Shown: positions 8,391 through 17,344, counted from the first letter of the stretch. The stretch is 64,000 nucleotides of DNA from Streptacidiphilus jiangxiensis (GCF_900109465.1 NZ_FOAZ01000021.1:62001-126000), one strand, 5' to 3'. The notes: generated from the sequence alone by a model not told the origin. Numbers and translations: made by a program.

Positions 8391-10358
8391 TCATCGGCCG
8401 TCGATCAGTTCGCCGTAGGCCTGGAGGATGTCGGGAAGGCGCAGTGCGGCGAGGTCCTGTCTGGTGGGGACGTCGGAGAGGACCGAGAGACGCAGGTCGC
8501 GGTAGGCGCAGGACTTCTCGTAGAGGGTGCGCATGAAGCGCCCGTTGCCGAGATCGTCGATCCAGCCCTCGCGGACGACGTGGGCGCAGATGCTGCGCAG
8601 CTCCTCCAGGGCCTCGTCGTCCCAGAAGTCGCCGTCGTGCCCGGCCAGGGCCTGGCCGATCGCGGACAGTTCGATCGGGCGGTAGCTGGGGAAGTCGACG
8701 CGGGTGGTGAAGCGGGAGCTGAGGCCCGGGTTGGCGGCCAGGAGACGGTTCATGCCCTCGGGGTAGCCGGCCAGGATCACCACCAGGCGGTCGCGGTTGT
8801 CCTCCGCGCGCTTGAGCAGGACCTGCAGGGCCTCGTCGCCGTAGGCGTCGCCCTTGGAGTAGCCGGAGTTGGCGAGGCTGTAGGCCTCGTCTATGAACAG
8901 CACGCCGTCCAGCGCCGAGTCGATCAGCTCGTTCGCCTTGACGGCCGTCTGGCCGAGGAACTCGCCCACCAGGTCCGCCCGTTGGGCCTCGACCAGGTGG
9001 TCGCCGCTGAGCAGGCCGAGGGCGTAGAAGACCCGGCCGAGGATCCGGGCCACCGTGGTCTTGCCGGTGCCGGAGGGGCCGGAGAAGACGAAGTGCCGCT
9101 TGGGCGGCTGCACCGGCAGGCCCTGGTCGGCGCGCAGGCGCGACATCCGCAGCTGCGCGGAGAGGGCGAGGACCTGTCGCTTGACGGGCTCCAGTCCGAC
9201 CATCCGGTCCAGCTCCGCCAGCGCCGCGTCCAGCCGCTGCTGGTCCGGGGCCTGGTCGCCGGAGCGTCCGGCGGAGACGGGGACGAGGGCGCGATCGCGC
9301 GCTGCGGGGATCGCGGCAGCCTCGGACGCGTCGTCCAGTGTCGTGGTGCCGGTCGCGCCGTCCGGCTCGCCCTCCTCCTCGTCGTCGGCCAGGGGGAAGC
9401 CGGGCAGCGGGTCGTAGAAGACCGGTTCGAAGCCGACGTCGAGGGGGGAGTCCAGCGGGGAGTCCAGGGCGTCGGACAGCTCCGTCGGGTCGAAGCCGCC
9501 GGGCTCCGCGAGGGGGATGCCGCCCGCGCGGCCCGGGCGCAGCAGGCCGGGCTCCTGCGGGGACTCCAGCAGGGCCGGGTCGACTCCGTCCTCCGCGGTG
9601 ATCGCGGCGAGGCGGGCCGAGGTGTCCATGAAGCCCGGGTCGACGCGGTGCACCGCGCGGTAGAGGGAGAGCGCGGCCGCGCTGCGGCCGACACCCTCGT
9701 ACGCGCGGGCCAGCCAGTAGCGCAGCTCCTTGCGCTGGGGCTGTTCGGAGCGGCAGCGGGCGAGGGAGGTGGCCAACGGCAGCTCGGCCTGCCCGCACAT
9801 GTCGAGGCGTACCCGGGCCATGCCGCTGAACAGGCCCGCCTCGATGCCCAGCAGGGCGTCGTCGAGCAGGCCGTCGGTGTCGCGGATCAGCTGCTCCCAG
9901 TCCTTGGTCAGGTAGGAGCGGCAGGCGTGCAGGAAGCGCACCGCGTTGTCCTCGGCGGCGCCGGGGCACTGGGACAGCGCCTGGTCGAGCTCGGTCAGGT
10001 GGCGGCCGTCGAGCCAGTGCGAGGCATGGGCGAGGGTCAGGTCACGCTCGGTCTCCAGCAGCGGCTGCACCCACCAGCCCAGCCAGTACCAGGAACTGAG
10101 GGGGCGTCGGTGACTGCGCCGCTGCTCGCCGAAGCGGTCCCGGTGGCGGTACATGGCCAACAAGGCGGCCGAGGTGTCCGACCGCAGCGCGTGCAGGCCG
10201 AGCCAGGCGTCGGCCATGCCGGGATCGAGCCGGACGGCGGCGCGGAACTCCTCCTCCGCGCGGGTGTACGCGCCGGCGGTGTAGGCGTCCATCGCCCGTA
10301 GCCAGGCGCGATCGGCCAGGCTCCGGGAGCGCCTGTCGCCGTTGTCCTCTGTCCCCAC
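8391..10358 (-). CDS. TPR and AAA+ ATPase (SpoVK/CbbX/EccA-like)
   Basis: A 655-residue protein. The N-terminal half (about residues 15-260) is helical with TPR-like repeats (AYTAGAYTRAEEEFRAAVRLD). An acidic linker follows, and then one AAA+ module with Walker A GPSGTGKT (about residue 427), Walker B VLFIDEAYS (about 482) and a GRFMRTLYE sensor/arginine region. This layout is that of CbbX/SpoVK and of EccA from type VII secretion, but no other ESX gene is nearby. The GTG at 10358 is chosen because CAGGGGG lies seven bases upstream; the frame is open further 5'. Confidence 0.85.
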   Translation of the reverse strand: MGTEDNGDRRSRSLADRAWLRAMDAYTAGAYTRAEEEFRAAVRLDPGMADAWLGLHALRSDTSAALLAMYRHRDRFGEQRRSHRRPLSSWYWLGWWVQPLLETERDLTLAHASHWLDGRHLTELDQALSQCPGAAEDNAVRFLHACRSYLTKDWEQLIRDTDGLLDDALLGIEAGLFSGMARVRLDMCGQAELPLATSLARCRSEQPQRKELRYWLARAYEGVGRSAAALSLYRAVHRVDPGFMDTSARLAAITAEDGVDPALLESPQEPGLLRPGRAGGIPLAEPGGFDPTELSDALDSPLDSPLDVGFEPVFYDPLPGFPLADDEEEGEPDGATGTTTLDDASEAAAIPAARDRALVPVSAGRSGDQAPDQQRLDAALAELDRMVGLEPVKRQVLALSAQLRMSRLRADQGLPVQPPKRHFVFSGPSGTGKTTVARILGRVFYALGLLSGDHLVEAQRADLVGEFLGQTAVKANELIDSALDGVLFIDEAYSLANSGYSKGDAYGDEALQVLLKRAEDNRDRLVVILAGYPEGMNRLLAANPGLSSRFTTRVDFPSYRPIELSAIGQALAGHDGDFWDDEALEELRSICAHVVREGWIDDLGNGRFMRTLYEKSCAYRDLRLSVLSDVPTRQDLAALRLPDILQAYGELIDGR

Positions 10359-10842
10359 CGCTTCGCCCCCTGCTGTGAAGCGTCCCCGCTGCCCGCTGGA
10401 GGGGCTGACCCGGGAGGCCTGCAGACGCCGCACCTTGACGGTCCGTGAGCGCGCCGGGCTTCGACGCCCCCACGCTCAGGGGAATCGTACCGGGGTCTTG
10501 CTGATCCGGAAGAGTGCCGCGCTTGCGTATCGGCTGGTCGGGACACGCACAAACGGCCCTCACAAGTGGAGGGCAGGCCTTCGTGTGTCACGCTCGGTCA
10601 CTGGTGCCAGTGGTGCGGAGCGGACGGATGGGCCGGAAAAGGACGAGCTGCCGGCCACGGGGGAACGGCCGGCAGCTCGTGTCTTCGGGGCGCGATCACC
10701 GTGTGTCGCGCTGATTCAGAACGTAGTTGGTGCCAGGGGTGCAGGTCAAGGGCCCCTTCGGCGGTGCCTGGCCCCGGAATTCGGCGCCTGGGGCTGCTAT
10801 TCGCTGGCTCGCGGACAGGCTACCGGGTACACGCTGTAGCGA
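10359..10842. other. 484-bp intergenic region
   Basis: Lies between two minus-strand genes. It holds the terminator at 10643-10680 and, on the minus strand upstream of the AAA+ gene, a possible -10 box TACGAT near 10490. No credible ORF is seen. Confidence 0.5.
10643..10680 (-). terminator. Terminator after the kinase-like gene
   Basis: A perfect 14-bp stem (ACGAGCTGCCGGCC with GGCCGGCAGCTCGT) and a 10-base loop. On the minus strand it is followed by CCTTTTCC. It ends the transcript of the P-loop kinase-like gene at 10843-11430. Confidence 0.8.
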
Positions 10843-11430
10843 TTACGCGGCGTGAGTGATCGGCTGCCCGGTGGCCCCGCCACTGTCGGCCACCAGGAAA
10901 TCGGCGAAGGGTCGGCTCGGGTCGACACGGAAGTGCTCGGTCTGCTCGGCGAACCAGCGCTGCCAGAACTCCGCCAGTGCCGGACCGTCGCGCCGCTCCC
11001 CGCGGTCACGGGCCGTCGCGGCGTCGAGATCCATCCACAGCAGCGCGGCCAGGTGGGGCCGTACCGCGCGCCGTCCCGCACCCACTCCCTCCAGGACCAG
11101 GAACGGCGGCGCGGGCGGCAGCTCGCGGACCGCGCCGAAGCGGGCCAGCTCCCAGTCGTAGACCCGGTGCCGCACCGGTCGGCCCGCTGCGAGCGGGTCG
11201 AGGATCTCCGCCTCCAGCCGGAGGGGCCAGCCGAAGAACTCCTCGTGCGTGGCGAGGTCGTCCAGATGCACGACGGGGGCGTGCTCCGGGCCGCCGAGCG
11301 CCGTGGCGAGGAGGCCGGCGAAGGTGGTCTTTCCGGAGCCGGCGTAGCCGTCGACGGCCAGCAGACGGGTCGGGCCGCAGGACGGCGTGAGCCCGGCGAG
11401 GCGCTCGACGAGGGAGGGGAGCGTGAGCAT
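10843..11430 (-). CDS. Uridine kinase-like P-loop NTPase
   Basis: A 195-residue protein with Walker A GYAGSGKTT at residues 28-36, VVHLDDLATHEEFFGWP (metal/phosphate region, as in the uridine kinase family) and FLVLEGVGAGRRAVRP. This pattern is that of the udk/PRK-like family often annotated as uridine kinase-like in actinobacteria. The nucleoside specificity is not proven. It is transcribed divergently from the acyl-CoA dehydrogenase across a 204-bp intergenic region. Confidence 0.8.
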   Translation of the reverse strand: MLTLPSLVERLAGLTPSCGPTRLLAVDGYAGSGKTTFAGLLATALGGPEHAPVVHLDDLATHEEFFGWPLRLEAEILDPLAAGRPVRHRVYDWELARFGAVRELPPAPPFLVLEGVGAGRRAVRPHLAALLWMDLDAATARDRGERRDGPALAEFWQRWFAEQTEHFRVDPSRPFADFLVADSGGATGQPITHAA

Positions 11431-11536
11431 GGTGCCCCGAGCCTACGCAATGAGGGGCGGTGTCCGCCCTGGTGGAAGCACCGGCTCCGGCGTGGTGCGG
11501 GCTGCCCCGAATGGGGCATACTTCCAGCGCCACATG

Positions 11537-11550
11537 TTAGCGATCGTTCA
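11537..11550. promoter_or_regulatory. Imperfect palindrome upstream of acyl-CoA dehydrogenase
   Basis: TTAGCGATCGTTCA is a 14-bp imperfect inverted repeat centred on CGATCG, 85 bp before the acyl-CoA dehydrogenase ATG and in the divergent promoter region. Size and form fit a TetR-family site, but the arms are not perfect. Confidence 0.35.
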
Positions 11551-11634
11551 CCGAGACCCGGTGCCGTCGTACGTGTCGTCGCCCGGCCTCCCCACCTGGG
11601 GTGTCGGGCCCCGAGACCAGGAGGCAGAGCCGCC

Positions 11635-12795
11635 ATGACCGCGCCCGCGACCAAGCCCGTCGAGCGTCAGCTCCCCACCGACGAGGCGCGTGAGCTCCTC
11701 GCCCTCACCAGGGACCTCGCCGACAACGAGGTGCGGCCGTCGGCGGCCGAGGACGAGGCGGCGGCCGAGTTCCCCCGCGAGGTCTTCCGCACGCTCGGGC
11801 GCAGCGGTCTGCTCGGTCTCCCTTACGACGAGCAGTTCGGCGGCGGCGGCCAGCCCTACGAGGTCTACCTCCAGGTGATCGAGGAGCTGGCGGCGGCCCG
11901 CCTCACCGTCGGCCTGGGCCTCAGCGTCCACACTCTCTCCTGCCACGCGCTCGCCACCTTCGGCTCCGACGCCCAGCGTGAGCAGTGGCTCCCCGACATG
12001 ATCGGCGGCGAGCAGCTCGGCGCCTACTGCCTCTCCGAGCCCCAGTCCGGCTCGGACGCGGCCGCGCTGCGCACCCGCGCGGTGCGCGAGGGTGACACCT
12101 ACGTCGTCAACGGCACCAAGGCGTGGATCACGCACGGCGGCGTCGCCGACTTCTACAGCTCGATGGTTCGCACCAGCGACGACGGCTCGCGCGGCATCAG
12201 CGTGCTGCTGGTGCCGGCCGGCACGCCCGGCCTGTCCGCGGCGGCGCCGGAGCGGAAGATGGGCATGAAGGGCTCGCCGACCGCCCAGGTCTTCTTCGAG
12301 GACGTCCACGTCCCGGCCGAGCGCCTGATAGGTGAGGAGGGGCAGGGCTTCGGCATCGCCATGGCGGCGCTGGACTCCGGCCGCCTCGGCATCGCCGCCT
12401 GCGCGGTGGGTGTCGCGCAGGCCGCACTCGACTACGCCGTCGGCTACGCCAAGGAGCGCGAGCAGTTCGGTCGCGCGATCGCCGACTTCCAGGGCCTGTC
12501 CTTCCTGCTCGCCGACATGGCGACGGCCGTCGAGGCGGGCCGCGCCCTCTACCTGGCGGCTGCACGACGCCGCGACGCCGGGCTCTCCTTCAGCAAGGAG
12601 GCGGCGATGGCGAAGCTGTTCTGCACGGATGCGGCGATGAAGGTCACCACGGACGCGGTCCAGGTGCTGGGCGGCTACGGCTACACCCAGGATCACCCGG
12701 TGGAGCGGTTCATGCGCGAGGCCAAGGTGCTGCAGATCGTCGAGGGCACCAACCAGATCCAGCGCCTGGTGATCGGCCGCACGCTGACCCGCTGA
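11635..12795 (+). CDS. Acyl-CoA dehydrogenase
   Basis: A 386-residue FAD-dependent acyl-CoA dehydrogenase that oxidises acyl-CoA to the 2,3-enoyl-CoA in fatty acid or branched-chain amino acid catabolism. It shows the family signatures AYCLSEPQSGSDAA, GYGYTQDHPVERFMREAK and the active-site glutamate in IVEGTNQIQ near the C-terminus. The ATG at 11635 has GGAGGCAGAG upstream. The acyl specificity cannot be assigned from sequence. Confidence 0.93.
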   Translation: MTAPATKPVERQLPTDEARELLALTRDLADNEVRPSAAEDEAAAEFPREVFRTLGRSGLLGLPYDEQFGGGGQPYEVYLQVIEELAAARLTVGLGLSVHTLSCHALATFGSDAQREQWLPDMIGGEQLGAYCLSEPQSGSDAAALRTRAVREGDTYVVNGTKAWITHGGVADFYSSMVRTSDDGSRGISVLLVPAGTPGLSAAAPERKMGMKGSPTAQVFFEDVHVPAERLIGEEGQGFGIAMAALDSGRLGIAACAVGVAQAALDYAVGYAKEREQFGRAIADFQGLSFLLADMATAVEAGRALYLAAARRRDAGLSFSKEAAMAKLFCTDAAMKVTTDAVQVLGGYGYTQDHPVERFMREAKVLQIVEGTNQIQRLVIGRTLTR

Positions 12796-12832
12796 CGCGC
12801 CGATCCGGCAGGAGGCCGCGGCCCGCGCGGAG

Positions 12833-12870
12833 AACCGGTGGCCGGTCGCGGAAAACCGGTGGCCGGTCGC
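12833..12870 (+). repeat. Two tandem copies of a 17-bp repeat (21-bp period)
   Basis: AACCGGTGGCCGGTCGC occurs at 12833-12849 and again at 12854-12870, exactly one 21-bp period apart. It lies in the spacer between the acyl-CoA dehydrogenase and the next gene. Each copy contains the palindrome ACCGGT. Confidence 0.8.
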
Positions 12871-12894
12871 TGCCGGGTGGGTCATGGTTTCCGG

Positions 12895-13989
12895 GTGACG
12901 AGGTCCGACACCGCATTCGTCCCCGGACGCGCCCTGGCCCGCCTCCTGTACGAGGAGGCGGTGCGGCCGATCCTGGCGGAGGAACATCCGGGGATGCCGC
13001 ACGCCGCCGCGCTGCTCGGCGCGGGCTCCGAGGTCCTGGGGTTCGACACGGCGCGGTCGACCGACCACGACTGGGGCCCGCGCCTGCTGCTCTTCCTCAC
13101 CCCGCAGGACGTGACCGCGCACGGTGCCCGCCTCCACCGCGTCCTGGCCGAGCGCCTGCCCAAGCACGTGCGCGGATGGCCCACGCACTTCCGGCAGGTC
13201 GACGAACGGGTGGGCCACCTGGAGCCCACCGACGGCCCGGTCGAGCACCGCGTGCTCGTGCTGGATCCGGGCTCCTGGTCGACCGGGCACCTCGGTTTCG
13301 ACGCCACCTCGGCCGAGCCCACGGTCCGTGACTGGCTGGCGGTGCCGCAGCAGCGCCTCGCGGAGATCACCGAGGGAGAGGTGTTCCACGACGGCCTGAG
13401 CACGCTCACCACCGTCCGCGCGCGACTGGCCTGGTACCCGGACCAGGTGTGGCGGTACCTCGTGGCCTGCCAGTGGCAGCGGATCTCCCAGGAGGAGGCC
13501 TTCGTGGGACGCTGCGCGGAGGCCGGGGACGACCTGGGGTCGGCGGTCGTCGCCGGGCGCCTGGTACGCGACCTCATGCGGCTGTCCCTGCTGCTGGAAC
13601 GCCGGTACGCCCCCTACGGAAAATGGCTGGGCAGCGCCTTCGGGCAGCTGGCGGTGGCCGAGGCGCTGACGCCGTCGCTCCGGGGAGCCCTGGCGGCCAC
13701 GGAGTACCACCGCCGGGAGAAGCACCTGTGCGACGCGTACTCGACCGTGGCCACACTGCACAACGAGACCGGTCTGACGAGCCCGCCGGCGACCACCTGC
13801 CGCCCGTACCACGGCCGCCCGTACCAGGTCCTCTTCGCCGAGCGGTTCGCGAACGCCACGGCGGAGACGGTGACGGACCCGCAACTGCGCACCCTGCCGC
13901 GGATCGGGAACGTCGACCAGTGGGCCGACAGCACGGACCTCCTGGGCGCGCAGGAGCTGGGACGGGCCGTCGTCGACGCCCTTCCCTGA
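12895..13989 (+). CDS. DUF4037-type nucleotidyltransferase-fold protein
   Basis: A 364-residue cytoplasmic protein. GAGSEVLGFDTARSTDHDWGPR near residue 40-60 (quoted in parts: GSEVLGFD, STDHDWGP) fits the GS-x-D pattern of the nucleotidyltransferase fold used by DUF4037 proteins. The C-terminal half is helical. The GTG at 12895 is the most likely start; no strong ribosome binding site is seen and the frame is open further 5'. The substrate is unknown. It is not clearly in an operon. Confidence 0.65.
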   Translation: MTRSDTAFVPGRALARLLYEEAVRPILAEEHPGMPHAAALLGAGSEVLGFDTARSTDHDWGPRLLLFLTPQDVTAHGARLHRVLAERLPKHVRGWPTHFRQVDERVGHLEPTDGPVEHRVLVLDPGSWSTGHLGFDATSAEPTVRDWLAVPQQRLAEITEGEVFHDGLSTLTTVRARLAWYPDQVWRYLVACQWQRISQEEAFVGRCAEAGDDLGSAVVAGRLVRDLMRLSLLLERRYAPYGKWLGSAFGQLAVAEALTPSLRGALAATEYHRREKHLCDAYSTVATLHNETGLTSPPATTCRPYHGRPYQVLFAERFANATAETVTDPQLRTLPRIGNVDQWADSTDLLGAQELGRAVVDALP

Positions 13990-14040
13990 CCGCCCGGCGG
14001 AGAAGAACCCGAAACCCGGGTCTGGCCCCCTTCAACGGAT

Positions 14041-14055
14041 CTGACGTACCGTCAG
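14041..14055. promoter_or_regulatory. TetR-type operator (perfect inverted repeat)
   Basis: CTGACGTACCGTCAG is a perfect 6+3+6 inverted repeat, ending 26 bp before the GTG of the CrtC-like gene. This is the classical form of a TetR-family operator in actinobacteria. Its position between a possible -35 (TTCAAC, 14031) and the start suggests direct repression of the two-gene operon that follows. Confidence 0.65.
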
Positions 14056-14081
14056 GCAAATGATCCGGCAAGGAGGTCCCT

Positions 14082-15218
14082 GTGACGTTCCGCCCCGTCC
14101 CGCTGGACGAGTACCCCGTCCACCAGGCGCCGCTGTCCATGCGGCACGTCGCCACCGGTGACCGCAACGCGTACGACCGGTGCATCTTCCACGTCTTCGA
14201 CCACGCGGGCCGCGCGCTGCTGATCGCCGGGCTCGGCGTCTACCCCAACACCGGCGTGATCGACGCCTACGTGACGCTGAAGGTGGGCGACACCCTGCAC
14301 GCCGTGCGGGCCTCCGACGCACTGGGCGAGGACCGGACGACACTCGCCGTCGGGCCGATCCGGATCGAGGTGGTCGAGCCGCTGCGCACCCTGCGTCTGG
14401 TCTGCGAGGGCGGCGAGGACGGGGAGTTGGCGTGCGACATCACCTGGCACGCGGAGTTCCCCGCCGTCTGGGAGCCGCACCACCTCGGCTACAGCGGGGA
14501 CCGGCTGACCCTGGAGGGCCGGCGGTTCGTGCAGGCCGGGGGAGCGAGCGGCTGGATCCGGGCGGGCGGGGAGGAGTTCACGCTCACCCCGCAGGAGTGG
14601 ACCGCGACGCGCGACCGCAGTTGGGGTGTGCGGCCGATCCCGGGCGAGCAGCCGGGACGCGCCGCGGAGGAGCACCGCACCGAGGGGTTCCACTGGGTCT
14701 GGTGCCCGATCCGGTTCCGGGACCGCTTCGTCATGGTGATCCTCCAGGAGGACGCCGACGGTTACCGCTCCCTCAGCGAGGCCGTCCTCGTCCACGCCGC
14801 CGGAACCCGCCGCGACGAGGCCCGCCCCGATGAACAGCTCGGCTGGCCCTACGTCGACATCGCCTACACCCCCGGCACCCGCGTGCCGACCGACGCCACC
14901 CTCCACCTGACCGACGCCGCACGGAAGCAGGTGGAGATCCGCGCCGAACTTCTCGGCGGCACGCCGCTCGCCGTCGGCGCCGGCTACCCGCCCGCGCAGG
15001 ACTGGCAGCACGGCACCTGGCAGGGGCGCGGCTGGGTGGACCGCCGCCGCTACGACCTCACCGACCCCGCCGACCTCGGCCTCGCCGGGTACGGCGTCAC
15101 CGACCACGCCGCCCGCTTCACCCTCGACGGCGAGGTGGGTCACGGCATCTTCGAGCACGGCAGCTTCGGACGCCACGACCCGTCCGGCTTCGCCGACTTC
15201 TCCTCCGTCGCCCAGTAG
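14082..15218 (+). CDS. CrtC-like (hydroxyneurosporene synthase-type) lipocalin-fold protein
   Basis: A 378-residue soluble protein with no membrane segment. Its beta-rich composition and motifs such as ITWHAEFPAVWEPHH and RDRSWGVRPIP recall the DUF7064/CrtC-like family, whose members are hydratases or binding proteins for hydrophobic substrates in steroid, terpenoid or carotenoid metabolism. The GTG start has an ideal AAGGAGGT ribosome binding site. A TetR-type operator lies just upstream. The phosphotransferase-like gene starts 18 bp after the stop, so the two form an operon. The exact reaction is unknown. Confidence 0.6.
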   Translation: MTFRPVPLDEYPVHQAPLSMRHVATGDRNAYDRCIFHVFDHAGRALLIAGLGVYPNTGVIDAYVTLKVGDTLHAVRASDALGEDRTTLAVGPIRIEVVEPLRTLRLVCEGGEDGELACDITWHAEFPAVWEPHHLGYSGDRLTLEGRRFVQAGGASGWIRAGGEEFTLTPQEWTATRDRSWGVRPIPGEQPGRAAEEHRTEGFHWVWCPIRFRDRFVMVILQEDADGYRSLSEAVLVHAAGTRRDEARPDEQLGWPYVDIAYTPGTRVPTDATLHLTDAARKQVEIRAELLGGTPLAVGAGYPPAQDWQHGTWQGRGWVDRRRYDLTDPADLGLAGYGVTDHAARFTLDGEVGHGIFEHGSFGRHDPSGFADFSSVAQ

Positions 15219-15236
15219 AAGCGGGAGCTCCGACCC

Positions 15237-16343
15237 ATGGCCACGCCCGACGCGCCACGCCCCCGCACCACCACCCGCGACCCCGAGCTGCTGCGGGCCC
15301 GGCTCCGGACGTGGGTGTCCGGCTGGCGGCCCGGGGCGACCGTCACCGAGCTGAGCGCCCCTCAGTCCAACGGCATGTCCAGCGACACCGTCCTGTTCGA
15401 CCTGCTCGCGCCGGACGGCGTGACGCAGCCGTGCGTGCTGCGGCTGGCCGCCGACCCCGACGCCTACACCGTGTTCCCCGCCTACGACATGGAGCGCCAG
15501 TACCGCTGCATGGAGTTGGTCGCCGCCCACACCAAGGCGCCCGTCCCGCGGCTGCTGCGGCTGGAGCCGGACCCGGGGCCGCTCGGCGCGCCCGGGTTCG
15601 TCATGGAGCGCGTCGACGGGCGGGTCCCGCCGGACCTGATGCCCTACACCTACAGCGGCAACTGGCTGCACGAGGCGAGCGGCGCCGAACGCGCGCAACT
15701 CCAGCGTGAGAGCGTCGAACTGCTCGCCGAGGTGCACCGCGCACCCGTCGCCGAGGCCGGCTTCCTGCGCTCGGGCGCGGCAGTCGGTGCGTCGCCGCTG
15801 CGGCGGCACGTCGACGAGGCGCGCGCGTACTACGCGTGGGTCGTCCAGGGCCGCGCCGCCTCACCCCTGATCGAGCGGGCCTTCGCGCGGCTGGAGCGGC
15901 TGTGGCCCGCCGACGAGGGCGAGACGGTGCTCAACTGGGGTGACGCGCGCATCGGCAACGTCATCTACCAGGGCTTCTCGCCCGCGGCCGTGCTCGACTG
16001 GGAGATGGCGGCGCTCGGCCCGCGCGAGCTCGACCTCGGCTGGTTCGTCTTCCTGCACCGCTTCTTCCAGGACCTGACCGTCGCCTTCGGCCAGGAGGGC
16101 CTGCCGGACTTCCTGGGCCGCGACGAGGTCGCGGCCCAGTACGCCGAGGCGAGCGGGCACACCCCGCACGATCTGGAGTTCTTCACCCTCTATGCGGCGC
16201 TGCGCCACGCGGTGGTGATGCTGCGGATCGGCTACCGGCAGGTCCACTTCGGCGAGGCCGAGCCCCCGGCCGACCCGGACGCGCTGATCCTGCACCGGGC
16301 GACGCTGGAGGCGATGGTCGAGGGACGCTACTGGCCGTCCTGA
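15237..16343 (+). CDS. Aminoglycoside phosphotransferase-fold (APH/ACAD10-like) kinase
   Basis: A 368-residue protein of the APH/choline-kinase fold. The catalytic loop reads LNWGDARIGNV, where most relatives have HGD; the metal-binding DWEMA follows. This NWGD variant is common in the ACAD10/11-like branch linked to acyl-CoA and steroid metabolism in actinobacteria. That makes antibiotic resistance an unlikely role; phosphorylation of a hydroxy-acid or hydroxy-acyl intermediate is more plausible. Second gene of the operon behind the TetR-type operator at 14041. Confidence 0.75.
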   Translation: MATPDAPRPRTTTRDPELLRARLRTWVSGWRPGATVTELSAPQSNGMSSDTVLFDLLAPDGVTQPCVLRLAADPDAYTVFPAYDMERQYRCMELVAAHTKAPVPRLLRLEPDPGPLGAPGFVMERVDGRVPPDLMPYTYSGNWLHEASGAERAQLQRESVELLAEVHRAPVAEAGFLRSGAAVGASPLRRHVDEARAYYAWVVQGRAASPLIERAFARLERLWPADEGETVLNWGDARIGNVIYQGFSPAAVLDWEMAALGPRELDLGWFVFLHRFFQDLTVAFGQEGLPDFLGRDEVAAQYAEASGHTPHDLEFFTLYAALRHAVVMLRIGYRQVHFGEAEPPADPDALILHRATLEAMVEGRYWPS

Positions 16344-16363
16344 GGCTGGCGGCCGACGAGACC

Positions 16364-16747
16364 TCAGGCCGCTTGGCGGGCGAGCGGCGTGGGCCGGCCG
16401 ACGTGCGAGAAGGGCTGGCGGCGCCAGTCGAGCTCGGCGGGCAGCGTCAGGAACTCCGCGAGCGTGGGCTCGTGGTCCGGCAGCGGCGTCTCCTCGTCGG
16501 CGTCGTCCAGCCAACGGCCGGAGCCCTGGCAGACGGTGGCGGAGAACGGGTGCCAGGCCGTGGTCACCACGGCGTGCTGCGGGAAGCGCTCCTCGTCGTC
16601 CAGAACGGCGATGGGACGGTGGCAGTCGGGGCAGCGGAACCGGGTGATCTCCCAGTTCTCGGCGTCGCCCGGGTCGATGCCCGGCGATCTGACCTCGACA
16701 TCGGCCTCGTCGTTCCGGACAGCACTCAGCTGCTCGACAACAGTCAT
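16364..16747 (-). CDS. Hypothetical protein with CPDC motif
   Basis: A 127-residue protein. FRCPDCHRPIAVLDDEE supplies one CxxC knuckle, and a further Cys (TVCQGSG) and several His residues could complete a small zinc site. The ATG at 16747 has GGGGGAG six bases upstream. It is divergent from the Lrp-type regulator, separated by 153 bp. It ends convergently with the phosphotransferase gene, and a 7-bp stem (CCTGAGG/CCTCAGG) spans the two stop codons. The function is not recognised. Confidence 0.7.
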   Translation of the reverse strand: MTVVEQLSAVRNDEADVEVRSPGIDPGDAENWEITRFRCPDCHRPIAVLDDEERFPQHAVVTTAWHPFSATVCQGSGRWLDDADEETPLPDHEPTLAEFLTLPAELDWRRQPFSHVGRPTPLARQAA

Positions 16748-16900
16748 GTGAACTCCCCCTGGAGCAGGCACGCGAACCTGAAGTGGTCGCGACCATAGCG
16801 AGCACTTCCCAGCCGGGGCACCCGATAATCCTGGTGGTGCCACCGACATGATCAGGGGGCTGTGTCCTTGCTCACACGCCGGGTCGGATAGGTTGTCCAG

Positions 16901-17344
16901 GTGGAGGAACTAGACCGACAGATCGTGCAGCTCCTGGTCGCCGACGGGCGGATGAGCTACACGGACCTGGGCAAGGCCACCGGCCTGTCCACCTCGGCGG
17001 TGCACCAGCGGGTGCGGCGCCTGGAGCAGCGTGGTGTGATCCGCGGCTATGCCGCGATCGTCGACCCCGACGCTGTCAACCTGCCGTTGACGGCGTTCAT
17101 CTCGGTCAAACCGTTCGACCCGAGTGCCCCGGACGACACCCCCGAGCGGCTCGCTGGGATCGACGAGATCGAGGCCTGCCACAGCGTGGCGGGTGACGAG
17201 AACTACATCCTGAAGATCCGTGTCGCCTCCCCGGGCGACCTGGAGGACCTGTTGGCCCGTATCCGCTCCGCCGCGGGCGTCTCGACCCGCACCACGGTCG
17301 TGCTGAGCACGCCCTACGAGGCCCGCCCGCCCCGGCTGAAATAG
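16901..17344 (+). CDS. Lrp/AsnC family transcriptional regulator
   Basis: A 147-residue protein. The N-terminal winged helix (ELDRQIVQLLVADGRMSYTD through AVHQRVRRLEQRGVI) is followed by a RAM ligand-binding domain (about residues 65-140). Lrp-type regulators respond to amino acids as octamers. The GTG start has no Shine-Dalgarno; a TAGGTT box at 16889-16894 ends six bases upstream, so a leaderless transcript is likely. The divergent CPDC protein is a candidate target. Confidence 0.9.
   Translation: MEELDRQIVQLLVADGRMSYTDLGKATGLSTSAVHQRVRRLEQRGVIRGYAAIVDPDAVNLPLTAFISVKPFDPSAPDDTPERLAGIDEIEACHSVAGDENYILKIRVASPGDLEDLLARIRSAAGVSTRTTVVLSTPYEARPPRLK

Noticed and set aside
8391..10358. Type VII secretion locus around the EccA-like ATPase
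   Set aside because: No EccB, EccC, EccD, WXG100 or mycosin gene is near, so the domain similarity alone does not make an ESX locus.
10643..10680. Possible 6C RNA, because the minus-strand loop contains CCCCC
   Set aside because: The 6C motif needs two hairpins with C-rich loops; no second one is near. It is better explained as a terminator.
15237..16343. Antibiotic resistance phosphotransferase
   Set aside because: The fold is APH-like, but the NWGD loop and the operon context fit the ACAD10-like metabolic branch rather than aminoglycoside resistance.
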